Counted from the first letter of the stretch, positions 11,701 to 25,073 are shown. The stretch: DNA of 64,000 bases from Juglans regia (GCF_001411555.2 NC_049901.1:6892681-6956680), one strand, 5' to 3'. The notes: a model not told the origin generated them from the letters alone. Program-made: numbers and translations.

Positions 11701-14412
11701 AAACTCTATGCGCCTGAATCTTTTGATGAGATTGTATCGGCAGAGATACCTGATAAAAATACGAATTTGCACTTGCATAACGCCGTTGTCAAGCATATGA
11801 TGCATGGACCATGTGGAGTGTTGAATCCAACAAATATTTGCATGAAAAAAAATGGTTATTGCAAAAGCCATTATCCAAAAAATTTTGCATCAAGTACGAC
11901 TGTTGGAAATGATTGCTTCCCAATATATAGGCGTTCTGACAATGGAATAACTGTCAAAGTGAGAGGTCATAATTTGGATAACCGTTGGGTCGTTCCATAT
12001 AATCCGTATTTGCTTGCAACATTTGACTGTCACATTAACGTCGAGATTTGTTCTACTATAACAGCAGTCAAATATCTTTATAAGTACATTTACAAAGGGC
12101 ATGATCGTATTGCTTTCAATTTGGTTTCTGAACAAAATAATCAACAAATTGATGAAATCCAACAATTCCAATCAGCCCGATGGATTGCTCCGCCTGAAGC
12201 TATGTGGAGAATATATGGCTTTGTTGTTAATGAAATGTACCCAGCAGTGTATAGCTTACATTTACATCTTGAGGATCAACACCAAGTAACTTTTCGAGCA
12301 AATGAAGACTTAATCAATATTCTCAACTCTGATCGGTCTGCAAAATCGATGTTAACAGAATTCTTTGCATTAAATCGAGTGGATGAGAATGCCAGGACTT
12401 TGTTGTACAAAGAATTTCCAGAATTCTATGTTTGGAGCCAGCAATACAAAGAGTGGACTTGTCGAAAAAAGAAAACTGTTATAGGTCGAATTATTACAGC
12501 AAATCCATTTGAAGGTGAGAGGTATTATCTGCGGATATTGCTAAATCATGTAAGAGGACCTTTGTCATTTGAAGATCTTAGGACAGTTGATGGTGTTGTG
12601 GCTCCAACTTTTCGTGAGGCAGCAACTATGCATGGTTTGCTACAGAGAGACAGTGGTTTAGAAGATTGCTTACATGAAACATCTCTATATCAAATTCCGT
12701 CCAGTTTGAGGCGGCTATTTGCAACTATATTGGTTTATTGTAATCCAACCAATCCGAGAGAGCTTTGGGAACGTTTTGAGCAAGATATGTCAATTGATTT
12801 TAGGTCAACTGAAGATTCTATGTTGACTGTAAGAATGCAAGTTTTGCGCTCAATCTCTTTTACACTTGAATCAATGGGGAAACACATTAATTCATTTCAT
12901 CTTCTTGATGACGACATTTGTTTTGATGAAGACCAATTCGAATCTAGGGAAATCGATGATGAATTGGCTGTTGAAATTCCAGAAGAAGATACTGCTGCAT
13001 CAGAAATCCTTAATAGTGAACAGCGACATGTCTATAATTCAGTTTTGGAAAATGTTTTTTCAAACAAAACTGCTACATTCTTTGTTGATGGCCCTGGTGG
13101 GACAGGGAAGACATTCCTGTACAAGGCACTTCTCGCTGCAGTAAGATCAAGAAAATTAGTGGCACTTGCAACTGCTTCATCTGGTGTTGCTGCATCTATC
13201 CTTCCTGGAGGTCGAACAGCACACTCGCGCTTTAAGATTCCATTAGATACTGATGAACATAGCATGTGTTGTGTTAGTAAACAAAGTGCCATTGCAAAGC
13301 TACTACGTGTAGCAAGGTTAATTATATGGGATGAGGCCCCTATGTCAAGAAAACAACACATCGAAGCTTTAGATAAAATGTTACGAGACATTAATGATTC
13401 AGAGTTAACATTCGGTGGAAAAGTTATCGTTTTTGGTGGAGATTTTCGCCAGGTTTTACCTGTGGTTCGTAAAGGAACAAGACAAGAACATGTTGACGCC
13501 AGTTTGGTTTCATCTTATTTGTGGCCTACATTGATCAAACTTCGTTTAACTGAAAATATGAGAGCAAGATTGGATCCAGTTTTTTCAGAATATGTGTTAG
13601 AATTAGGCAACGGAATGCCACCAATCACAATTGACGAAACTGTAAAAATTCCTAATGGCATGCTTGTTCCCTATGAAGATGACTGTACTTCTTTGGATCA
13701 TTTAATAGATGTTGTTTTCCAAGATATTCATGAATATTCAATAAATATTTCAGCTATGATGAATCGGGCCATATTAACACCAAAGAACAGTTATGTTGAT
13801 GAAATAAATACATTACTGATTCATAGGTTTCCTGGTGAGCTTAGGCGATATTATAGCTTTGATGAAGCAATAGATGCATCTGAACAATCAGTTATGGAGG
13901 ATTTTTTAAATACTCTAACCCCAAATGGACTTCCTCCTCATGAATTGTTACTAAAGATAAACTGTCCCATCATGTTGCTTAGAAACATTAACCCTTCAGA
14001 AGGACTATGCAACGGAACACGTCTAATTTGTCGGGCTTTTGATCGAAATGTAATTGATGCAGAAATCGCAGTTGGGCACCATAGCGGAAAAAGAGTCTTT
14101 ATTCCAAGGATCCCATTCTTGCCAAATCTTGATGAAAATAGTGGTTTCCCATTCAAAAGAACCCAATTCCCTATCAGATTAAGTTTTGCAATGACTATAA
14201 ATAAGTCACAAGGGCAAACATTGGATTTTGTTGGGATATATTTACCTCAACCTGTTTTCTCACATGGTCAATTATATGTGGCTTTATCAAGGGCTAAGAC
14301 TGCATCTACAGTAAGGGTTTTAATACGGCCAGTGTCGACTGATCGATCAGAAAAGAACTGCACAAAAAATATTGTCTATACAGAATTATTAAGATTAGCA
14401 TGTTCAGATTAA
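8749..14412 (+). CDS. Helitron RepHel: HUH replication initiator and PIF1-like helicase
   Basis: Four exons in consistent phase: up to 9230, 9319-9379, 9523-10431 and 11093-14412, about 1,590 residues. The Helitron-like N-terminal domain spans exons 2-3. The nuclease has the HUH motif in GLPHAHFLIIL (near 11655) and the two-tyrosine motif in YLYKYIYKGHD (near 12075). The C-terminal helicase has Walker A GPGGTGKT (near 13090), Walker B LIIWDEAPM (near 13320), GGDFRQVLPV (near 13440) and the end motif LYVALSRA (near 14275). No stop interrupts exon 4. The start is uncertain: ATG at 8749 is in a different frame from the conserved DLPEEKKEELR stretch, and the first in-frame ATG is 8907. A one-base indel near 8760-8780 is likely. 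The open frame that extends from 11092 back to 10948 is intron and MITE sequence, not protein. Confidence 0.85.
10466..11041. mobile_element. hAT-type MITE inside the RepHel intron
   Basis: A 576-bp non-coding element with terminal inverted repeats of about 37 bp: left GAGCATTAGCATTGGTCTAT (from 10469), right its reverse complement ending at 11040, with a few mismatches further in. It is flanked by 8-bp near-direct repeats TTTTGTAC (10458-10465) and GTTTGTAC (11042-11049), the length made by hAT transposases. It lies wholly within the third RepHel intron (10432-11092), so splicing would remove it. The same end motif (TTAGAGCATTCTCATTGG) appears at about 57434. Confidence 0.8.
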
Positions 14413-14604
14413 TGTTCTACAGGTAATGATTCAATTGTATAATTTGAGTTTAACTACTTAAACAAAATTATGCATTTTATAGAATTCTTTTTCTATATGT
14501 TTAGTATTGTGTTCTTTATTTCTCATTGTAATTTTTTTTTTTAATTTAGTATTGGGTTACTACACTTACACCTTTAATATTTTTGTATGTGAACAGTTTT
14601 AAAG

Positions 14605-16843
14605 ATGCGGACGGTTTATACATCGATGAAAGATATCACTCCAAGTACAAGGAATTGGAAAATCAAAATGATCGTGGCAGACAAGTCACCCAAACGAACA
14701 GGCCAACGCTCACCAGTGAAGTACCAAAGCCTAACATTGATTGATCCAGAGGTATAATATTTATTTCTATCTATTGTCTTTTATTTTTTTTGGTGTACTA
14801 ACAACTGATAAATGATTTTGTTATTTTTGTATCATATTTATTAAGTTTTGTATTTTTATTTTTTTTACTACTAATTTGTAAAAAATCTTAAAAATATTAT
14901 TTTTTTAAAACCCAAAAATAATTTAAAATAAACAAAATTATTATACTCAATTATTTATTACAATATTTTTTTTTGTAAATTATTTATTTCAATTTCTTAT
15001 ACTATACAGGGAAATCGAGTGCAAGCAACAATGTTTGATAAAGATATAGACTCGCGAGATGATACTTTACATATTTTCCGGTCATATTACATCAGTAATG
15101 CATATGTAAGGCCACTGGATCCGAAGTATAGAATTGAAACACATGAATATCAATGGATCTTAAATTCCAAAACGATAATTGAGGAAGTTCCAAAGGATGA
15201 AGAACAATTGGAGGTACCAAAGTACCAACTCATTCCGTTCAATGAATTAGACGCTTACAAAGACTCAATTGCAGAAATAGGTAATTCACTCTTGATTTTA
15301 GAATATTTAATTATCAATTTATTAAAAATTTAAATCTTATTTGTCAGATGTTTTAGCTGTTGCAATCAATATCAAGCCATGTAGAGAGATAACTTCAGTA
15401 CATGGACCAACAACTATTCAGGAAATATATGTCATTGATCAAAGGTAAAAATATTTTTTAGGTAGTTTACTTTTTTAAAATTATGTTTCAATCTTTATTT
15501 CTTGTATATTCTGTTAATTCTTTTTTTATTCCAATTTTTGTAGCTTAAACCCCATATGTTTAACTATGTGGGGTCAATTTGTGCAAGATGAATGCAAAAA
15601 AATCTCAGAAATAATTGGGACAAAGCCAGTTATACTTGGAACAAGAATAAGAGTTGGTTCTTATAATGGTATTTTTAATAATTAACAATCTTATATTTTT
15701 CTTTTATATTGTATATGCTTGCATTAATCACGATCTCTATTTCTAATGAAGGATTGTCTCTTTCATCACGTCCGAAAAGTAAATTTATGATCAATCCTGT
15801 TCTTCCTGAGGCAACTTCATTGCAAGAGTGGTAATCGTCAGAAATAAGTCATTATTTGTTTCGTGCTACTTGAATATTAAAATCTTCATATTTTTATTTC
15901 TTATGTTGCATTTGTTTTTATGAATTTTAAGGGCGGTAATTAATGATTCATTACTTGAGAGTATTATTGCAAGATGCTTGACATACCCGTCTACATCTCT
16001 GTCTTCTGTTGGTATACGAGAAATAATCAAGAATTGTGATGTTGCTGAGTTGATCAAAAGTTTATAACCCATGGCGGTAAAATCCTATTTTTCGTAACAA
16101 ATTCAAATATTTATACAATCAATTCATCTAAAAAATTATTTTTGATGTAATGTAGAAAGCAAAATTTTGGATAAAGGCGAAGATAATAGTGGTTGACTTG
16201 CGCCAGATATTTTTTTACATGTCATGTATTGGTTGTAATAAAGGAACTGGGTATGCTTACAATGATAGCTTCCTTTGTTACCATTGCAAACACCAAAGTA
16301 TTTCCCAACCACGGTATGTATCATTCAAATTTTTTGTTCTGTTTGATAATTTATGTGATAAATTTAATGTATAACTTTTATTGATTCTAACTTAAAATGA
16401 TATTTCCATCAATTTTATAGTTGTCGAGCATATGTTCAACTCGACGATGGTACAGGAAAACTATCTGCTGTTATGTTTGGTGAAGTTGTAGAGGAAGCAT
16501 TCGGTTGTTCGGCAGTTGAGCTAATGAATCATACTGGTGATGTATGTTTTCTTATTTTCTATTACCTTTATTGTTGTGAGTAAAAACGTCTGTCTTAGAA
16601 TTTTTGACATATTTACTACATTAATTTCCAGCATATATATTCTTTAAATTTTTATTAATCATGCAAGGTTATTAAAAATTTCTTTTGCAGGAACATTTGC
16701 CTTATATAGAAAATCTTGTAGCACAAGTTTCACAGAAAGAGTGGATGATTGAACTTTTAGTAGATCCCAATCGACTCAACCAACAACAGCACAAGAATTT
16801 CAATGTCATTTCTATTGATGCAGTACAAGAAGACACAAAATGA
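14605..16843 (+). pseudogene. Helitron RPA1-like ssDNA-binding protein, one nonsense codon
   Basis: Nine exons can be joined with good GT-AG sites: 14605-14751, 15010-15280, 15348-15444, 15544-15668, 15752-15830, 15932-16076, 16156-16313, 16421-16541, 16691-16843. All phases agree and would give 431 residues. Replication protein A features are an OB fold with YQSLTLIDPEGNRVQATMFD, a second OB fold in exons 3-6, and a C-terminal zinc-finger domain (CIGCNKG ... CYHCKH). TAA at 16065-16067 (exon 6) stops translation at codon 285, before the zinc finger; relatives keep reading there, so a CAA to TAA change is likely. The protein probably coats single-stranded DNA during rolling-circle transposition. 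The nonsense codon would remove the zinc-finger third; otherwise the gene looks intact. Confidence 0.75.
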
Positions 16844-17168
16844 TGGATCATAGTAAAAACATCAAGGGACTCATATTTTGAACTGATGTTTTTGTCGAGT
16901 TTGTTGCTAAAACTATCGATGTTATAAATATGTGTTGGACTATGTTATATTTTGAACTAATGTTTTTGTTGGGTTTGTATTAAACTTATCGCAAGTAACT
17001 TTGCTAAAACTATCAATGTTATAAATATGTGTTGGAGTATGTTATATTTTAAACTAATGTTTTTATCTTCTAATCTATGCAAGCATGTAATTATTATACT
17101 CTACTTAACTATCATTTTTATAGAATATATATTATTTTTTTAAAATAATTATTTTACCCAACTAGGCA

Positions 17169-17197
17169 AACGTGCTTTGCACGTTATTTTGACCTAG
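17169..17197 (+). other. Helitron 3' terminus: hairpin plus CTAG
   Basis: A stem of 7-bp arms (17169-17175 and 17179-17185) with a TTT loop, then eight bases and CTAG at 17194-17197, followed by T. In Helitrons this hairpin acts as the end-of-transfer signal for the Rep nuclease. Confidence 0.85.
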
Positions 17198-20100
17198 TAT
17201 CTATATATATATATATATATAGAGAGAGGTATATATAGGGAGTGAATGAATATATCTCATCTCAACACGTTGAAATGTAAAACAACTTATTAATTGATAT
17301 CACTAAGCAATAAAAAATCACCGTGCATGGTTTTCACGCGCCATCCACATTTGTGCATGGTCCTCACGCACCACCCTTTAAACAACTCTTCTCGATAAAC
17401 GCGTCAGATCACCAGACTCACCACTATTATACATTTCAGATCTGACATTTGTGATTGAAAGAGACAAGTGTATTACCTTTATGGGCAGTCACAGATTCTA
17501 AAGTCTATCAGAGTTGGTCTAGACTGTAATTCATCATTTTTCGCATCTATCTTACTAATTTCATTTTTGGTTTCTTTATTGTTAATTAAAATAAAATAAA
17601 AAAAGTTCGTCTATCGGACGTTTGTCTGTAGAGGTCGAGTCATCAATTTATATGAAAGATTAGGTTGAGTCTCTTCTTAGACAGAGAGTGTTGTCTCTTA
17701 GACGTTTGTCTATAGAGAGTATCAATAATAGTGAAAATCATTCTAGTCACAAAAATAAATAGTATACTAGTAGAGCTTCAAATGCATTATTTTGATTTGT
17801 GATGTTATGTTTGATATGAGACATTCTGAAATGTATCCGTTAATAGATGTAAGTTTATCTAATGAATGAATAATGATAATTTCTCTTAAAAAAACAATAA
17901 AAAATAAGTAAATACTAAAATAAATAAAACAGAAAAATAAGAAAGTTTGATGCATTGATCAAATTGGTTTTGTGAGCTAAGTTTTTTTTAGTAGCAATCA
18001 GGTTTATAATTGTGAATGAGGCTACGAGAAAATTCGGTGCATTGATCAAATTGGTCTGTGAGCTAAGTTCTTTGATATAATTGTTTGCTTATATAGTGAA
18101 TTAATCAAACCCTAAACCTTAGGGATTCAAATTTCAATTGTTTGCTTATAATATATATAAAATATATAATATATAATATATTTTCGTCTTTCTCAATCGC
18201 AGCATGTAGCCGATCGTTAAAAGACTTTGTCATGAATTCTAGCTTTGTTTGCTTATAAAAGACCAGCAGCGACATAGTCGTCTCCAAGTGCTCATAGGTA
18301 CGGCCGCACGAACCTATGAAGTTATAAAGGCGACAAAACGAAAATTCGGGAATGACGTAACAAGTTTAACCTTCTATTGGGGGCCCAAAAAACAAAAAAG
18401 CATTAAGCGTAGTTTGAATATAAAAATGATTTTACCTCATTTTATTTCATCGTTAAAATATTTTTAAATTTTTATATAAAATATAATAAATAATTTAATT
18501 TTTTTAAATTTTAAAATAATAATAATATTAAAAAAATAATATTTTAATAATATTTTATTTAATTTTTACAATTTATCTAAAACTATCTCATCTCATCTCA
18601 CTATCCAAACGGAACGTAAAGTTGTTCTTTCTATTCTCACTTTCTTATGGTGCCAAAGGTAGTATAATAAAAATTAAAATTAAAATTTAAACTCTATCAG
18701 TTAGTTGCTAACTAATTTTCAAAGAGCTTCACGTAATCTTTCTCTTTATGTTTTGTTGACGAGCTCTTATAAGTACAAGCGGATTTGCAAATCAATTTGT
18801 ACATCAATATTAACGTGGACTATTTTGTCAGATGTTAATTAAAAAGGAAAAAAAAAAAAAGAGAAACAAGATTGTTTCCTTAAAGTCTACATTTCTATCT
18901 TAGTATTGATACGCAAATCTGCTTACAATTAGATTTGTTTCATTGTTGGCTATTCGGAAAGTTGTTTTTTATTTTTCATCCGTTAAAATTATAGTTCTTT
19001 CAGGATTGGGTGAGAAAAATTTAATATCCTTATAGGTTTGTAGCAAAGATTAATGTATAAGGTTTGAGAGAGAGAGACCATACAGAGAGGGATTGAAGAT
19101 GTCTGTATTTTTCCTTAATGCAACAAAGAGAAACATGGCCACTTTTGTTGTTTGTATGGATTCTTTAACGAGTAATTCTATATATAATCGTAAAGTATAT
19201 AAACATTGCGTAATCGATTTAAAAAATAGTAGAATTTATTATTATAAAATTAATTTTTTTAATATGAATCTCATATTTTATTAATATTTTTTAAAAATAA
19301 TTATACGATAATTACATAATTTACAATTATAAATATATTTTCTCTTCTTTAATATATCAAGTTAGTAATAGGCCAACAAAAATTTACCGCCTTAGTACCT
19401 TTTCAAGTAGAAGCTCATTGATTCGAAAAGGAAGATTTTATCTGCTTTCAAGTTTCCATCTTTGATTATTATTTTTATTTATTTCAATAATATTATACAA
19501 TTATAAAACAAACGTATAAATCTCGTATATTCTATTAAAAAAACAAAGAAAGTAAAAGTCATCATAAAAAAAAATTGTTTTTTCCATATAATTTTCAGAT
19601 TTTTTCTATTACCCTCAAATTGAGTGCACTAAACTCACATAGCTAGGTTCTGTAGGATGATATAAATCATTTCTCTATTTATTATTTTTTGTTTTTTTAT
19701 CTATAAAATCACTATGTTGGGGCTTGCTGACGTGGCATATTTTCATTAGACATTCATGCGCAAATATACATCCTTTGCAGCAGAATATACCCACAAATTC
19801 AAACCCAAACGGTGACAAAACAAGAGCAATCACGCACAATTTCAATGAGACAGAGGGGGGTATTTTTAGGTAAGCTTTCTAAGCCAGAATTTTACTTGTT
19901 TGAGCTCTGACGAGCTATCCTCATCAAGCAAATCCAGACGATTCTTGAGCCAAAGGTACTTTAACTCAAAACTTTGAGCTTCAGTTTCGTATTTTCAGAT
20001 TGATCTGGGCTTAAAAATCTGGACTTTCGTCTCAATCATGTTGTAGCGTATAGATTGTTTCTTCACACTCTGACTTGAGATTAGGGTTTCTGATCTGAAC

Positions 20101-20282
20101 TGTAATGCCTGGTATTATTCACCGATCCTTTGAGTTCCCAAAATTTATGTTAATAGGTTTTCTCATTTGATGCTAGAAATCGATACTTAGATTTGAAATT
20201 TTGGATCTTCGGGTGTGGTTGCCATGACTTACGGTTTGCATTTGGTGTTTGACTTAAATGTGATTTCTGAGAATTGAGTCCC
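17198..20282. other. Intergenic AT-rich DNA up to the F-box gene
   Basis: No gene is seen from 17198 to about 19800. (TA)n follows the Helitron end at 17203-17220. A short motif GACGTTTGTCT-TAGAG occurs twice (about 17618 and 17700). 19800-20282 is likely the 5' untranslated leader of the F-box gene; it has two possible donor sites (GTAAGC near 19869, GGTACT near 19955), so a leader intron is possible but unproven. Confidence 0.4.
18411..18616. repeat. GAGATGAG-type MITE copy
   Basis: An AT-rich block with AAAATATAATAAATAATTTA and AATAATAATATTAAAAAA motifs that ends in CTCATCTCATCTCACTATCC. Near-identical blocks occur at 57955-58135 and 58565-58745. It behaves as a short dispersed MITE family with GTTTGGATAGTGAGATGAG-like ends; the left end is less clear in this copy. 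Confidence 0.7.
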
Positions 20283-21599
20283 ATGGACGGTATCGGGGAA
20301 TCTTCTGAATCTGCATGTGGAGAATCTAGTTCTCAATCGAAGAAAACTGGGTCTTTTCGTGAAGATGATAGCTGCCGTAAACAAGTGTCACCTATAAGGG
20401 GCGGTGGCTCGAGGAACACGAGTCCACTGAGTCGGGTGAGATCAAGGAACACTAGCCCTTTAAGGCAGAAAGTGATTATGACCAAACCACGTGGATTAGA
20501 TGAGGAAAGGGTTGCAACATTTGGTAAAGCAGTTCACCCCGATGTTCAAATGGAAGATAGAATATGGGCAATGTTGCCCGAAGATTTGTTGAATGAGATT
20601 TTGGCTAGGGTTCCACCCTTTATGATCTTTCGCCTACTCTCTGTTTGTAAACGTTGGAATTCAATTCTTCAAGATAGTAGTTTTCTTAAATTCCATTCAC
20701 AAGTTTCATCTCATGGACCTTGTCTTCTAACATTTTGGAAGAACTCACAGACCTCACAATGCTCGGTCTTCAGCTTGCCGTTAAAAACATGGTATAGGAT
20801 TCCATTCACTTTTTTGCCACGGTGGGCATTCTGGCTGGTTGGTTCTTCAGGCGGTCTTGTTTGCTTTTCTGGGCTAGATGGGTTGACTTTCAAAACTTTA
20901 GTTTGCAATCCGCTCACACAAACTTGGAGGACATTGCCGAGTATGCACTACAATCAGCAAAGGCAACTGATCTTGGTTGTCGACAGGATGGATCGATCGT
21001 TTAAACTCATAGCCACTAGTGATATATACGGTGACAAATCTTTGCCCACTGAGGTATATGATTCAAAGCTCAACAGTTGGTCACTTCATCAGGTGATGCC
21101 TGCAGTTAATCTTTGCTCTTCAAAGATGGCATATTGTGACTCCAAATTGTATTTGGAAACCCTTTCACCACTTGGTCTAATGATGTATCGGATGGATTTG
21201 GGTTGTTGGGAACACATTCCAGCTAGGTTCCCACGGTCTTTGTTGGATGGGTATTTGGTTGCTGGAACTCAGAAGCGTCTGTTTCTAGTTGGAAGGATTG
21301 GTCTTTACAGTACGCATCAGAGTATGAGAATTTGGGAATTGGACCATGCAAAAATTATCTGGGTGGAGATTAGCAGGATGCCACCAAAGCATTTCCGAAC
21401 TTTGTTGAGGTTATCGGCTGAGAGGTTTGAGTGCTTTGGTCAAGATAATTTGATCTGTTTTACATCTTGGAACCAAGGGAAGGGCCTTCTATTTGATGTG
21501 GATAAGAAGGTTTGGTCCTGGATTCCTGGCTGTGCTCTTCAGTCATACAACAGCCAAGTTTGTTTCTATGAGCCAAGATTTGATGCTGCTATCTACTGA
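20283..21599 (+). CDS. F-box/kelch-repeat protein, At5g15710-like
   Basis: A single exon of 438 residues; the ATG at 20283 is chosen because nothing conserved lies upstream. Residues 1-70 are Ser-rich and disordered, with a doubled RNTSPL motif (about residues 44-60). The F-box is near residues 97-140 ([20 protein letters not shown], then [12 protein letters not shown]), which would bind the ASK/SKP1 subunit of an SCF ubiquitin ligase. The C-terminal half carries the F-box-associated kelch-like region ([41 protein letters not shown]) that would bind the substrate. Sequence, length and lack of introns fit the Arabidopsis protein At5g15710 (about 448 residues from memory). Its substrate is unknown to me. 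The frame is intact. Confidence 0.9.
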   Translation: MDGIGESSESACGESSSQSKKTGSFREDDSCRKQVSPIRGGGSRNTSPLSRVRSRNTSPLRQKVIMTKPRGLDEERVATFGKAVHPDVQMEDRIWAMLPEDLLNEILARVPPFMIFRLLSVCKRWNSILQDSSFLKFHSQVSSHGPCLLTFWKNSQTSQCSVFSLPLKTWYRIPFTFLPRWAFWLVGSSGGLVCFSGLDGLTFKTLVCNPLTQTWRTLPSMHYNQQRQLILVVDRMDRSFKLIATSDIYGDKSLPTEVYDSKLNSWSLHQVMPAVNLCSSKMAYCDSKLYLETLSPLGLMMYRMDLGCWEHIPARFPRSLLDGYLVAGTQKRLFLVGRIGLYSTHQSMRIWELDHAKIIWVEISRMPPKHFRTLLRLSAERFECFGQDNLICFTSWNQGKGLLFDVDKKVWSWIPGCALQSYNSQVCFYEPRFDAAIY

Positions 21600-24500
21600 C
21601 GAAGAAATTTTTCACTGCAGTGTCCAGTTTTGTCAATTACATGAGGTTTATGAGTTGTTAGCGTCTTCATTTGGCGTCTTCTCTGATTTATTTCTTCTGT
21701 GCATCCGTGAGAAAGTTTCTTCGCCCTAAGTTGGTCGCTTCATCATCCAATTTCTTTGAGCTTTATTTGCTATATTGGCAATAAAGGTACATCCTGAAAA
21801 GAACAAAAAACAGTGTTCTTGGTGAAAATTTGGCAATGCAAGGGTGATATCACCTAATACCAGGGCTCTGAAATCCACAATGATTGAACCGGGTTGTAGT
21901 TTAGACAAGGGCTAGATCCTTAATGGAAGGGAAGTAAGCAGGCGGTTTTCTTTCCAACTCTTGTAAAATATTTTTGAAACTGATTTGTACATGGAAGCTG
22001 CATTTCACCAACTTTTTCTATACCTTGCTCATTAATCAAATAGTACAACGGTCTATTTTTTTTTAATGGGGTCTTCACTGTTTCTTTATTGCATTATGTT
22101 ACTAAATGGATATTTGTCTGTGTTTTTCCTGTTACCACTTTGATTTTCTTTTGTGCGTGATTAGTAACCCCCGTGGATCATTAATTATGCTTTTTACAGT
22201 TCTCACCTGTTTTTTCTGTTCCAACCTTGTATTTCATAATTGTTGTTTTGTGGACCGCCATTTGACTTTTGCCTTCGCAGTATATGTATTTATTATGCTG
22301 TCACTGGCTATGCCAGTGCGGCAAGGATTCCACAATTTCTGGGTACTTGTATAATTTTACTCCTGTGGTTCAACCTAAAGTGTGATACTAGAGTTTGGTT
22401 TTCTGTGGCGCCTTGTGCCATTATTCAAGGGGATCATTGCACTGAAAAAGCTCAAGTTTTACTTGATGGAAAAGGTCTTTTTGTACTTCAACACATACCC
22501 ATCTGTGGTAGGGGCAGCAGGGATATCAGATGGGCTTTTAGGGTAGTCATAATTCGATGCAATAATATTCTTATATGATTGCTATATTTTTGACTGATCT
22601 TATTAACAGGTTGCGACCATGTTCAGTCGTCCAGTTTGGTGCCGGACTCTAAAATATGTGTTCCTGTCATGCATTTTGAATTATGATCATCTACCTTTAA
22701 GACTCAGCAGTTCGTAAGTGATTGACGGTAGAGTATTAGGATGAATGTAAAATCACCTAGTAAGGTCCGTAGGTATACCTTGGCGGCGGCGCTAGCAAAT
22801 GTGTTCTGCTACATGAACTATATGTTTCAGTGCCTGACCGCGATGCTGCTGTTTAAGGATCAGCCTTAAACACTCGCAAGAATCTCTTCTAAATTTGGTG
22901 AATGAGTGCAGTCCAATCATATAAACTAAACTCATTGTCTAGGAGCTCAAAGCTTTGATTGAGTTGATTCTACAATTTTATTCAGCGGTTTAAAAAAAGA
23001 AAAAGAAAAAGAAAAATTGTATACACCTGTCCATGTTTCATGTGACAATGTTCTTGAAAGCCAAACAGGTTTTCTTCACTTTGAAAATTGAACAATCAAA
23101 GTCTAACAGCTGCCCCCTCGACACTAACTCCTCAAAAGCTACATCTCTGTACTTGGGTACAAATCCTAAGACTTTTTATGTGGATGCTGCTCTTCCTTTT
23201 CCATTCTATTATATCGAAGTGCTCGAGATTAACAGATCAGTTTTCCTGAAAAGAAGAAACCCAGATGGGTTTGAGAGTGTTCCTTCTGGATCAAGAGCAC
23301 ACAAGTAGCGTGATTATCTGTTCAGTGAAAGACTAGTACAGGTAATTATTTGATTACTACTAAGATCCAAAGAATCAAAAGACGGCCTCGGTAAATGGAG
23401 CCATGCAGGCAGGCAGGCATGCTTGCTTTCAGTATCCTTGTGTCGACTTTTCCCTTTTTGATATTTGCTCTTTTCTCATAATTTACTTCCCAATGCACAC
23501 ACGTATTGGAAAATATTAAACTAACCACCAAAGCAAAATGAGTTTTTCCTTGGAAAATCTTCTTTTGGTATAACAAGATACTTGCTTACAACTGTAGCTT
23601 GTGGTCAGTTAAATATTATTTACTTGTGAAATTATTTAAAATAGAAATTTTTTTTCATCAGTATTTATTCACACCCCATACCTCACACCATATAAAAAAT
23701 ATCCACACTTTACAAAAAATTATAGGTGTAAGGTTTGTGATATAAATAATTACTGATTTGTAGTAAAACATTTTAAAATATATTCCATGATAAAATTATA
23801 AATAAATAGATATATAATATATTATTACTCTGATAGATAAAAAACTTAATTAGCTAGGCTTTTCAAACATTCGAGATTTTTCCAGCGAAACATGTAAATC
23901 CGAGTCATAACTTTGAGGGAGATGCTGTTGTCGGTATGAGCAATTTCTTCCCCGTACGTACGTGAGCTGTCCAACCGACCTTGTCGTTTCTGTTCTGAAG
24001 GGAGCAAGCAAGTAGCATCAAGTTGGAGGTCTCGACCTCGTGTTCTAAACTCTACCCTCGACTTTAGTACTTTAATTAATTAAGTACATGTTTTTCACGT
24101 ACGTTGTAGGAAGGTGACATGATTTAGCATTTCTATGCATAATTACAACTTGCCCATTTGCGAATGGTCCCCGGCCGGGTGCTTGTTTTGATGCTCATGC
24201 CTTGCTCTCTTCGGGAAATTATGCCTAGAGGCCCTCAAGGCTCAAAGCATGTGGGCTTTATGCTTTTGGGTCGTACTTGATTTGCTTCCTCCACTAGTAC
24301 GTACAAGAGCGGTAAAAAAAGGAAGCCCTCCCACAAATTACTTGAGCAGTCTCCCGAGATTTCAGGAATTTTCTCGAAAGTAATCTGCTTATTCATGTAA
24401 CCGTTCATACTATTTTTAATTCCAATATATACTGCTTAAATTATAATTAATATCCCATATATATTCTTCATATTTTATTTGCATATTGACTATATAGTTA

Positions 24501-25073
24501 ATTAAATTCCTCGAATACCTCTTTTATCACATACTTTCACTCAATTTTAATATATCATGTGTACAGTGAAGACCGAATCTCTGACTCAAATCTTTGAGAT
24601 TACGCCATGAGACTTTTATTACCTAATGATTATATATTAAGTAATATTGTTATATGTATTTATAATTTTACGTACGAGACTGATCATTTTATCAATTTTT
24701 TTTTTAAATTCAAATTTTAAATTTTAAATTTTATAATCTCTAGCATATGGACATGTGAAAAATTAAATTTTTTTATAAATTTTTCTTATACAGTTAGCAT
24801 TTCTCTCTCTCTCTCTCTCTATATATATATCAAGTGTAAGCTAATTAAGAACATTGATGAAAGAACCAATACTACAGAAACCACGTTCAAAGCTTTGAAG
24901 CAAAGAACATTGTTTTTTCCTTCTTTTGTTGTTAACTAGGTGTATCAATTTATTAATTCATATACTTCGAGCTTCCCCAGGATTTGCACATACCCATAAG
25001 TAGTAGTACTATATTGTATGCGACCAGGTGTCGGAAGTAACCTAGCTAGCTACTTTTAACTTACCTTTGAACT
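21600..25073. other. 3' UTR of the F-box gene, then intergenic DNA
   Basis: 21600 to about 22050 is probably the F-box gene's 3' untranslated region. 22050-25073 has no gene I can support. Open frames at 22240-22578 and 23033-23308 lack recognisable domains and are probably chance. The stretch contains one MITE (23659-23756) and a (CT)n run at 24802-24821. Confidence 0.4.
23659..23756 (+). repeat. Small MITE, partner of the copy at 46593
   Basis: Starts CAGTATTTATTCACACCCCA and ends TAAATAATTACTG: near-palindromic ends with CCTCACACC and ACACTTTA inside. A clearly related sequence lies at 46593-46690 in the opposite orientation. Confidence 0.65.

Larger units (their letters stand above)
8450..17197 (+). 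mobile_element. Helitron, near-complete, RepHel plus RPA1
   Basis: A rolling-circle transposon of about 8.75 kb. The left end fits TC at 8450-8451 preceded by A (TCTAAATATATAAAAGACTC). The right end fits CTAG at 17194-17197 followed by T, with a 7-bp-arm hairpin (AACGTGC TTT GCACGTT, 17169-17185) eight bases before it. This is the classic Helitron layout with insertion between A and T and no target duplication. Inside, on the plus strand, are a RepHel gene (HUH/Y2 nuclease plus PIF1-type helicase) and an RPA1-like single-strand-binding gene, the usual gene set of plant Helitrons. A MITE sits in a RepHel intron. The right end is clear; the left end is the best TC by eye and could be off by some bases. 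Confidence 0.85.

Noticed and set aside
22240..23308. Open frames downstream of the F-box gene (22240-22578, 23033-23308)
   Set aside because: No domain, no ATG-splice context and no similarity that I recognise; probably UTR or chance.
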